Positions 1-5,274 of a stretch of 7,495 bases of DNA are shown here, in pieces. The DNA is from Candidatus Krumholzibacteriia bacterium. GTDB lineage: Bacteria; Krumholzibacteriota; Krumholzibacteriia; LZORAL124-64-63. Where the stretch lies: the NCBI GenBank assembly GCA_027056825.1, contig JALUJS010000495.1, forward strand, positions 1 to 7,495, in the 5' to 3' direction. The stretch's first letter is position 1, and every line of letters begins with the position of its first letter. Below the pieces are notes generated by a model. That model saw only the letters and a program-made list of their open reading frames with translations, had not been told where the DNA came from and did no database searches. The translations under genes and the position numbers were made by a program.

Positions 1-415
1 CATCCGGCAGGGTCGGTCGGCCGGGCAGGCACATCCCCGCCATCCCCACCAGACCCAGCAGCGCCAGGCCCCGCGGGTCGGCCAGCAGGGAGCACCGCCG
101 CGCCAGCGGTTCGACCACGCGGGCCGGAACCAGCGGCAACTTCACCCACACCGGAAAGCGGGAGCGCAGGAAGTCCCGCCAGGCGAACGGGCGGGGCTCC
201 AGGCCCGCAGCCAGGCGGGCCGCCAGGGCGACGCCGTCCTTGTGCGCGCCGGGGGCCGCGGCCAGGTGCTCGCGCAGGGCCGCCGGGGCGGGGCGTGTGC
301 CGTCCAACGGTTGCAGGATCGCCCCGATCCCCGGCGGAACTCCCAGCCTCACCCGGCCCGCCCGTACCAGCCAGGGTCCCGTGTCGTGGGGAAAGACCCG
401 GAGCACGGCCGCCAT
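1..415 (-). CDS. Partial protein, probable PqqD-like domain plus M50-type peptidase N-terminus (RiPP-type)
   Basis: This 138-residue N-terminal fragment runs off the left edge of the window. Its ATG (415-413) shares one base with the TGA of the upstream acyltransferase-like gene (TGATG). A GGGAGG site at 422-427 lies 6 nt upstream, so the two genes are translationally coupled. Residues 1-60 alternate short strands and a helix in the manner of a PqqD-like peptide-recognition domain, including GPWLVRAGRVRLGVPPGIGA followed by ILQPLDGT and a helix. Residues about 90-130 (FPVWVKLPLVPARVVEPLAR, then a hydrophobic stretch with LALLGLVGMAGM) resemble the pre-membrane segment of the 'putative peptide zinc metalloprotease' M50 proteins of RiPP clusters. 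The HEXXH motif that would settle this is not in the window. It may process or help export the peptide encoded at 1674-1931. It could instead be another membrane protein. The coding call is fairly secure; the family is a tentative reading by eye. Confidence 0.6.
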   Translation of the reverse strand, partial: MAAVLRVFPHDTGPWLVRAGRVRLGVPPGIGAILQPLDGTRPAPAALREHLAAAPGAHKDGVALAARLAAGLEPRPFAWRDFLRSRFPVWVKLPLVPARVVEPLARRCSLLADPRGLALLGLVGMAGMCLPGRPTLPD

Positions 416-1545
416 CAGCCCCCTCCCAGGCGGGCCATGCCCAGCAGGCACAGGCGCAGGCCGTGAAAGGTGACCCAGGCGCGGCCATGATGCTCCTCCA
501 ACTCGGCGAGGGTGGGTTCCCCGTCGCGCAGAGGGTCCAGGTCCCCATCCTGCAGGCCCGAGGCGGGATAGAAGCGGTCCCGGGACAGGTCGGCCAGGAT
601 GTCGCCCGCCCAGACCTCCACATCGCTTTCCAGCACCAGGCGCACCGTCTCCGGCGACCGCTCCAGGCAGGTGAAGAAGGCGCGCTGGAAGTCCTCGCGC
701 AGCCCGGTGGGAACACCCGCCGGATCGACCACCGCGCTGCGGAAACATGAACTCGAGGTGCGCAGCATGGCCCAGTAGCGCCACTGGTGGGGGCGGCGCA
801 TGATGTGGCTGAAACACCAGTCGTAGAGGAGCCGCGTGACCGTCTGCGGGTCGTCACGGCGGGTCCAGCGCAGGGTCGGATCGCCTTCCCACAGCACGGC
901 GCCATCGTCATCCCAGGCCAGGGCCACCCTGTGCACGGGACACTCCAGGCGGCAGGCCAGCCGCGCCAGGCCTGTCCGCACGCGGATGCTCCGGCCCGGC
1001 AGGTCGTAGCGCATACCCTTGTCCCGGGTGGCCCGGCTGCCGTCACGGCCGGTGTTGCCGTCCAGGTAGACCAGCACCGGCCGGTCGTCGCGCAGGGCCT
1101 TGATCATCCGGCGCACGAACCCCCGCTCGGCCAGTGAGGCCCATTCCACCCGTCCCCGGTATCCCAGCCTGCGGCCCAGGCGCTCCACGCTGGGCTGGAA
1201 GGACCGGCGGGCGATCTCGTTGAGGACGATCACCGGCTCCAGCCCCGCGTCCAGCCACGGTTCGGCCAGGAATTGGTAGGGTCCCAGGTGCAGGGACACC
1301 GTGATCCCCGCGGCCAGTTCGGGATGGTCCGCGAAATAGCTGTGGCCGGGGGCCAGGACTGCACGGTCCCCCGACCACAACCCGGCGAGAGCCTCCCGTT
1401 CCCTCGCCAGGTCCGCATCCTGCCGCCGCTTGATGCGCAGCAGGTCTTCCTCCTGGGCGTCCGGCAGGACCGCCCGCAGGTTCCAGAGTTCAAAGGCCAG
1501 GTCCCGTCTGCGATAGGGGACCGCCCCGCCGTGTTCCGCCGTCAT
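415..1545 (-). CDS. LpxL/HtrB-like acyltransferase-fold protein with extra C-terminal domain
   Basis: The product has 376 residues. The start at 1545 is preferred over the in-frame ATG at 1566 because GGGAGG (1553-1558) lies 7 nt upstream. No signal peptide or clear membrane anchor is visible. Landmarks of the LpxL/HtrB acyltransferase fold occur in order: SLHLGPYQF (His86); an Arg-rich stretch near 113-126; VLVYLDGNTGRDG (Asp162); DLPGRSIRVRTGLARLA (181-197); and RPHQWRYWAMLR (251-262), matching the family's PeQW-x-H-R region. In E. coli LpxL the motif is H-X4-E; here the acid position is Gln91, so classical acyl transfer may be altered. Residues about 280-376 are not part of the LpxL fold. 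They show strands followed by a DGEPTLAELEE helix, suggesting a PqqD-like peptide-binding (RRE) domain. Position between a small peptide gene and an M50-like gene suggests a peptide-modifying enzyme rather than lipid A synthesis. The fold is fairly secure; substrate and chemistry are unknown. Confidence 0.8.
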   Translation of the reverse strand: MTAEHGGAVPYRRRDLAFELWNLRAVLPDAQEEDLLRIKRRQDADLAREREALAGLWSGDRAVLAPGHSYFADHPELAAGITVSLHLGPYQFLAEPWLDAGLEPVIVLNEIARRSFQPSVERLGRRLGYRGRVEWASLAERGFVRRMIKALRDDRPVLVYLDGNTGRDGSRATRDKGMRYDLPGRSIRVRTGLARLACRLECPVHRVALAWDDDGAVLWEGDPTLRWTRRDDPQTVTRLLYDWCFSHIMRRPHQWRYWAMLRTSSSCFRSAVVDPAGVPTGLREDFQRAFFTCLERSPETVRLVLESDVEVWAGDILADLSRDRFYPASGLQDGDLDPLRDGEPTLAELEEHHGRAWVTFHGLRLCLLGMARLGGG

Positions 1546-1552
1546 GTCATCG

Positions 1553-1558
1553 CCTCCC
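1553..1558 (-). promoter_or_regulatory. Ribosome binding site of the acyltransferase-like gene
   Basis: GGGAGG on the minus strand sits 7 nt before the ATG at 1545. This decides the start against the upstream in-frame ATG at 1566, which this site would follow rather than precede. Confidence 0.75.
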
Positions 1559-1593
1559 TGCGCCATGCCCTTCCCCGCTCCGGTTCGGCCCGG

Positions 1594-1630
1594 CGCCGCT
1601 CCCGCCCGCGGGGGCGAAACGGGAGCGGCG
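1594..1630 (-). promoter_or_regulatory. Strong GC stem-loop between peptide gene and modifying enzyme
   Basis: Perfect 11-bp inverted repeat: CGCCGCTCCCG at 1594-1604 and its complement CGGGAGCGGCG at 1620-1630, with a 15-nt loop that itself holds a CCCGCGGG palindrome. It lies in the 128-nt non-coding gap between the stop of the peptide gene and the start of the acyltransferase-like gene. No T-run follows in the direction of transcription, so it is not a standard intrinsic terminator. A partial terminator or a 3' mRNA-stabilising structure would let the peptide be made in excess over its enzymes, as is known for many bacteriocin operons. The structure is seen directly; the role is inferred. 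Confidence 0.65.
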
Positions 1631-1673
1631 GTGGGGACCGGGCCTGCGTCCCCTCAGCCGGACCGGGCGACCG

Positions 1674-1931
1674 CTACTGCAGACCCGAGGGGTCCATGTG
1701 GGGGTACGGCAGCATGCCGTCGTCGCCCAGCAGGTCGGGGTCGCCGATCTTGCACACGCAGCAGTAGGTGTGGTCGACGGGCTGCTCGCCCCCCGCGCCT
1801 CCGTCGGTTCCGCCGTCGATGAGCAGCGGAGCGAACTCCAGGCGCTCCTGCAGTTCCTGGATGCCCAGGCGGCGCAGGCTGGCGTCCAGCTCGGCGGGGG
1901 TGAAGGTGTTGTCGTGGTTCCGGTTGGTCAT
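1674..1931 (-). CDS. Small peptide, candidate RiPP precursor with CCVC core
   Basis: The product has 85 residues. The ATG at 1931 is chosen over the longer open frame upstream because AAGGAGG lies 7 nt before it. Residues about 11-36 (TPAELDASLRRLG, then ELQERLEFAPLL) should form an amphipathic helix rich in Leu and Glu, like a leader peptide. A flexible Gly-rich linker with GG pairs at 40-41, 44-45 and 47-48 follows, offering possible double-Gly-type processing points. The last 35 residues hold three cysteines (C57, C58, C60 in HTYCCVCKIGD), then an acidic DPDLLGDDG stretch and PYPHMDPSGLQ. There is no signal peptide and no membrane segment. I do not recognise the family. Leader-linker-core layout, first place in the operon and the downstream PqqD/M50-like and acyltransferase-like genes support a modified-peptide precursor. 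A small metal- or redox-active protein is the main alternative. Confidence 0.75.
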   Translation of the reverse strand: MTNRNHDNTFTPAELDASLRRLGIQELQERLEFAPLLIDGGTDGGAGGEQPVDHTYCCVCKIGDPDLLGDDGMLPYPHMDPSGLQ

Positions 1932-1936
1932 GATGG

Positions 1937-1945
1937 CTCCTCCTT
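1937..1945 (-). promoter_or_regulatory. Strong ribosome binding site of the peptide gene
   Basis: AAGGAGGAG on the minus strand, with AGGAGG ending 7 nt before the ATG at 1931. It is one of the strongest sites in the window. It fixes the start of the 85-residue peptide and suggests high translation. Confidence 0.8.
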
Positions 1946-2045
1946 GCCGTTGGCTTCCGTGCGGGGACAGGCGGCTAAAGCAAGGAGCGGCCCCTCGTGG
2001 GGAAATTTTGCAATGGCTTGCGATACAATCAGGTAGAGTTGTCGA

Positions 2046-2069
2046 GGGCTTCAAGAATGCAGGAAGCCC
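2046..2069. repeat. Short inverted repeat in the divergent intergenic region
   Basis: GGGCTTC (2046-2052) and GAAGCCC (2063-2069) form a 7-bp perfect stem around a 10-nt loop. It lies about 115 nt upstream of the peptide start. It could be a regulator site or part of the peptide gene's leader RNA. A repeat this short could also arise by chance. Confidence 0.4.
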
Positions 2070-2202
2070 GTCATCGGCCGGGGACGGTATTCCGGGATTT
2101 GTCTTCACTTGGCGGCTGAATCAAACATCTTGCGGAAAGCACCAGATATTTACAAAAAATTCCGGGCTCCCTTATTTGATGGCATATCCCACATAGCATT
2201 CG

Positions 2203-2240
2203 CCCGCATTATTGAATTGCTACGCATCAAATAATGCGGG
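2203..2240 (+). promoter_or_regulatory. Long hairpin or operator directly before the 736-residue protein gene
   Basis: CCCGCATTATT (2203-2213) and AATAATGCGGG (2230-2240) are perfect 11-bp inverted repeats. As RNA the element can fold further: 9 outer pairs, then TTGA with TCAA, then TGC with GCA, closing on a TAC triloop. That gives about 16 pairs with small bulges. It ends right before the Gly-rich ribosome site (GGGGG at 2244-2248) and 13 nt before the ATG. It could be a DNA operator for a dimeric regulator or a leader hairpin that modulates translation. No T-run follows. Confidence 0.6.
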
Positions 2241-2253
2241 TCAGGGGGCTGAC

Positions 2254-4464
2254 ATGACCTCTCCCCGTTTTCGATTCATGGTCCTTGTCCTGTTTCTGAT
2301 GTTGGCCGGCGCGAAACCGCTGCTCGCGGCCGAACCGGTGACCACCGACGCCATGTTCCTGCGCGGACCGGACCGGGACGCCCTGATCCTGCGTCCGTGG
2401 CTGGAACGGGAAAGCCAGGGGCCGGTGTTGCTGGGCATCCCCGCGAACGCGGAAGTGCGGATCGCTCCCGATATGCCCCTGGACCTGATGAGGCTGGCGG
2501 TGTGGGAGGGGGAACGGCCCTTGAGCCGGCTCAATGAGGGCATCCTCGCAACCTTGTGCGAAAAGGAAGTGTTCAGGGACTTGAAACCCGCACCCACGCA
2601 CATTGCGGTGACGGCCGGGACCATGCAGGAGTTGCAACGCCATTGTGACCGCGCCGGTCTGGACCTGGATGCCGGCCAGGTGGCCACGGCACAGTCCTTG
2701 TTCGCGGACGGGCTGCGGGTTCTCCTTCTGGAGTGGGAGCCGGTTGAAGTCGGAAGGGGCCACTTCCGGATTCCCCTGGCAGCCATCGCGCTGATCTTTC
2801 CGGAACGGGTCGGGGAAATTCCGGTGCACTGGCCCGCTTCGCGCCGCGGCTGCCTCGGCACCATATTGCTGGTGGCCGACCAGCCCCTGGTTCCCGGGGA
2901 ACAGGACCGGTCATACTGGGATTGTGCTCTTCACGCCATGGACCATGACTCCCTGGCCCAGGCCTTGTCGGAGGTGGGCCTGGCTGTTCCCGGGTCCCCG
3001 GTGTGCGTCATCGCCGCCCTGCACCAGTGCGATGACCAGGCGTCACTGCACCCGGTCGGCCTGGATCCCTCGCGCGACCTGGGAGGCTCCATGAGCCTGG
3101 TCGCCGCGGCCTGGTATGGCCGCCATCCGTCGGATGCCGCCGCCCGGTCCCTGCGTGCGGTCCTGGCCGACACCTCCCGCACCGACGAGAATGTGTTGTT
3201 CTGTATCTGGGCCTGGGACAAACAGGACACCCCCGACCGTCGGAAGGCCCTGAAGCCCTGGCTGGGCAGTTCCAACGGACGGTGCCGCAGCGAAGCCATC
3301 ACCGCCTACTGCGCCGGGGACCGGGACTGTTTCAACCACCTGGTCCTGGGATCAGACGGACCATCAGACGACGACTGGTCCCGCGCCCTGAGAACCGCCG
3401 GCCTGCAAATGATGCAGGCCCCGGATTCCCTGGATTCCCTCTTGCTGACCGGGGTCATGGACCACGGCGACCCCCTTATGACCTGGCTGGAACAGCCTCC
3501 AAAAAATGAAAGGTATGATTTTGGACGCGTTCATTGGGCGACGCTGGCCCTGGCGAATCTCGGGGACGAGCGAGCCCTGGCAACGCTGGCCGACGCCATC
3601 GGATATTCCGGCCTGCAGTTGGTGAACAGGGCCGGACAAACCCAGCGCAACCGCGCCCGATCCCTGGACAACCTGGTCTGCGGCCTGTTGCTGGACACCA
3701 GTTTGCTGCGTCTGCATTGGCCCCTGATGCAACACTTTCTGCTGGCGACCCGGAACGCGACCGGACTGAGAGAGCAGGTTCTCGACCGGGTGCTCGCCGG
3801 GGAAGTCCTGCCTCCGGAACTGGTCCCCGCGGTCCTTGCGGCCAAGAAAGACTGGTCGGGAAGTTCGATGGATAATGTGTGGGGGGCCCTGATCTTTACT
3901 CACCATTTGAATGACCCGCTCATCAAGGCGCCGGAGTTCCAGACCGCCCGCATGAAGCTGACCCTGGCGGGCATGGGCATGGCCTTCGCCCTGCATGGTT
4001 GGAATCGCCAACTGGATGACCTGGTCAGAAAAACCCGCGATCCCCAGGTCCGCGACCTCCTGCTGGACGCCAGGATCCTGAGCCGGATTCCCGATTTCCG
4101 CATCCGGGGCCTCCGCGCTTGCGGTCCGGATTCCGCCGCCGACCACCTGCCGTCCCTGTCCGACCAGATTCGCACGCGGCTGCTGGTGATCTGGCCCCGG
4201 CTATTGAAACCGGTCAAGGTGGCAGCTGACGCCCGATACAGCCCTCCGCCACCGCGGCTGGAAAATACCGTGCCCCTTTACCGCCTGCGAATGACCTCCC
4301 GCTACCTGATCCATTGCCAGGAGGGAAGGCAACTGGCCGGGCGCCTGCTTCAGGAAGAAGACCTGCACCCGGCCATCGAGGCTTTCATAGAGGACTGCCT
4401 GGGTGAGCGGCCCAGGTTCGGCATGTGGGTCATTCACCCGCCCACGACCGTTGCCTTGTGGTGA
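2254..4464 (+). CDS. Secreted protein of unknown function with HEAT-like helical region
   Basis: The product has 736 residues and is not recognised. The ATG at 2254 is preferred because a classic signal peptide follows at once: basic n-region (PRFRF), hydrophobic core (VLVLFLMLAG), and likely cleavage after LLAA at residue 26. A TTG 42 nt upstream would add 14 residues but lies inside the hairpin. The protein is therefore likely periplasmic or exported. There is no lipobox and no other membrane segment. Residues about 27-280 look mixed alpha/beta. From about 290 onwards the sequence is mostly helical, and VHWATLALANLGDERALATL (about 426-445) reads like a HEAT or PBS-lyase-type repeat, a fold used for protein binding. 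There are 14 cysteines, so disulfides are possible. No catalytic motif is evident. It is divergent from the peptide cluster, so a shared function is possible but unproven. The coding call is secure from its length, signal peptide and in-frame continuity. Confidence 0.85.
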   Translation: MTSPRFRFMVLVLFLMLAGAKPLLAAEPVTTDAMFLRGPDRDALILRPWLERESQGPVLLGIPANAEVRIAPDMPLDLMRLAVWEGERPLSRLNEGILATLCEKEVFRDLKPAPTHIAVTAGTMQELQRHCDRAGLDLDAGQVATAQSLFADGLRVLLLEWEPVEVGRGHFRIPLAAIALIFPERVGEIPVHWPASRRGCLGTILLVADQPLVPGEQDRSYWDCALHAMDHDSLAQALSEVGLAVPGSPVCVIAALHQCDDQASLHPVGLDPSRDLGGSMSLVAAAWYGRHPSDAAARSLRAVLADTSRTDENVLFCIWAWDKQDTPDRRKALKPWLGSSNGRCRSEAITAYCAGDRDCFNHLVLGSDGPSDDDWSRALRTAGLQMMQAPDSLDSLLLTGVMDHGDPLMTWLEQPPKNERYDFGRVHWATLALANLGDERALATLADAIGYSGLQLVNRAGQTQRNRARSLDNLVCGLLLDTSLLRLHWPLMQHFLLATRNATGLREQVLDRVLAGEVLPPELVPAVLAAKKDWSGSSMDNVWGALIFTHHLNDPLIKAPEFQTARMKLTLAGMGMAFALHGWNRQLDDLVRKTRDPQVRDLLLDARILSRIPDFRIRGLRACGPDSAADHLPSLSDQIRTRLLVIWPRLLKPVKVAADARYSPPPPRLENTVPLYRLRMTSRYLIHCQEGRQLAGRLLQEEDLHPAIEAFIEDCLGERPRFGMWVIHPPTTVALW

Positions 4465-4468
4465 CGTG

Positions 4469-5248
4469 TCAGCGGAACAGGCTCTTGACCTCGCCCCAGC
4501 TCACGGCCTCGTCCGCCACCACCGAGGTGTTGATCACCGCCACGCCGGTGATGTCCATGCCGCCGGATTCGCTGGCGGTGGGATACGGGTCGGCCACGGG
4601 GCGGCCCAGGTAGTCCTGGGTGGCGTTGCCGGCGATGTCCCCGATGACATCCACCACGCGCACGAAGTTGATGGCGTCCAGGTCCACCGTCCCGGAGATC
4701 ACCAGGGGATCGCCCGCGGTGACCAGGTCCTGCAGATCGAATCCCGTGCCCCCCACGAAGTTGCCGGCCAGGTTGTAGAACAGGGCCGGATCCGAGGTAT
4801 CCCACGGGCCGATGACCTGGGTCTGGCGGCACAGGGCCGGCAGTCGCGCGAAGTCCACGCCGTTGCTGCTGACCTCGACGAAGCCCAGCTCCATGTACAC
4901 GCCGTTCCAGGCGAAACCGTTCTCGAACACGGCGAAGTCGTCGCCGGGGCCGTTCTGGATGGGTTCGGCGAAGCCGAGGGTGATCCAGCCGCCGTCGCCC
5001 AGGCTGAACGGCGTGCCGGCCGGGCCCAGCACGTCGGTCTCGGCGCCGTAGCTGGCCAGACCCAGCTCGGGCTGCTGGTAGTCCTGGGGACCACGTACGG
5101 CCTCGACCACGTGGGTGGCCCAGGCGACCAGGGCGGGATCGGCGCGGTCGTACTCGTTGTTGACCTGGCCGGTGTCGGTGAACTGGGCCAGGACCGGGCC
5201 GGACAGCAGCAGGGTGATGATCAGGACGGTGGCGAAAACCTTGTTCAT
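4469..5248 (-). CDS. Secreted 'cell surface protein' of TonB/beta-propeller locus
   Basis: The product has 259 residues. The ATG at 5248 follows AAGGAGA (5255-5261) by 7 nt, and a signal peptide with likely cleavage at VLA-Q (residue 21) begins immediately. The body carries motifs of a beta-rich surface protein family often annotated simply as 'cell surface protein': GDDFAVFENGFAWNG, then VEVSSNGVDF, then INFVRVVDVIGD and DPYPTASESGGMDITGVAV. From general knowledge such proteins occur beside TonB-dependent receptors and YncE-like propellers, some in corrinoid-uptake loci, and may bind the ligand or calcium. The C-terminus, SWGEVKSLFR, resembles a recurrent WG-x-(I/V)K-x-(L/M)-(Y/F)R tail that I recall from other secreted proteins of similar bacteria; it might be a sorting tag. 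It is the last gene of the operon, 26 nt after the propeller gene. The secreted-protein call is good; the ligand is unknown. Confidence 0.85.
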   Translation of the reverse strand: MNKVFATVLIITLLLSGPVLAQFTDTGQVNNEYDRADPALVAWATHVVEAVRGPQDYQQPELGLASYGAETDVLGPAGTPFSLGDGGWITLGFAEPIQNGPGDDFAVFENGFAWNGVYMELGFVEVSSNGVDFARLPALCRQTQVIGPWDTSDPALFYNLAGNFVGGTGFDLQDLVTAGDPLVISGTVDLDAINFVRVVDVIGDIAGNATQDYLGRPVADPYPTASESGGMDITGVAVINTSVVADEAVSWGEVKSLFR

Positions 5249-5274
5249 GGTGTGTCTCCTTCGGTTGCAGACGG

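Larger units (their letters stand above)
1932..2253. other. Divergent intergenic control region
   Basis: This 322-nt region separates the minus-strand peptide operon from the plus-strand 736-residue protein gene, so it must hold promoters for both directions. The part from about 2120 to 2235 is clearly richer in A and T than the rest of the window. A weak plus-strand candidate is TTTACA (2149-2154) with TATTTG (2173-2178) 18 nt later, but the -10 match is poor. I found no convincing minus-strand sigma-70 pair. A short 7-bp inverted repeat and a long hairpin are listed separately. No tRNA, riboswitch or extra gene is visible. The open frame upstream of the peptide's ATG shows no start with a good ribosome site. 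Confidence 0.6.

Noticed and set aside
415..1545. Assignment as a true lipid A lauroyl/myristoyl acyltransferase
   Set aside because: The acid of the HX4(D/E) motif is Gln, there is no N-terminal membrane anchor, there is an added C-terminal domain, and the neighbours are not lipid A genes.
1932..2108. Longer version of the peptide gene starting at 2108
   Set aside because: AAGGAGG sits 7 nt before the ATG at 1931, while the extension lacks a ribosome site and crosses the intergenic region.
2212..2253. TTG start giving a 750-residue version of the secreted protein
   Set aside because: The added 14 residues would precede a complete signal peptide and the TTG lies within the hairpin; the ATG at 2254 is better placed.
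1932..2253. Cobalamin or other riboswitch
   Set aside because: No B12-box-like core or known aptamer pattern was found in the only long intergenic region of the window.
3364..4146. Minus-strand open frame of 260 codons inside the 736-residue protein gene
   Set aside because: It is antisense to a convincing signal-peptide gene, is Gln/Gly/Val-rich and has no supported start.
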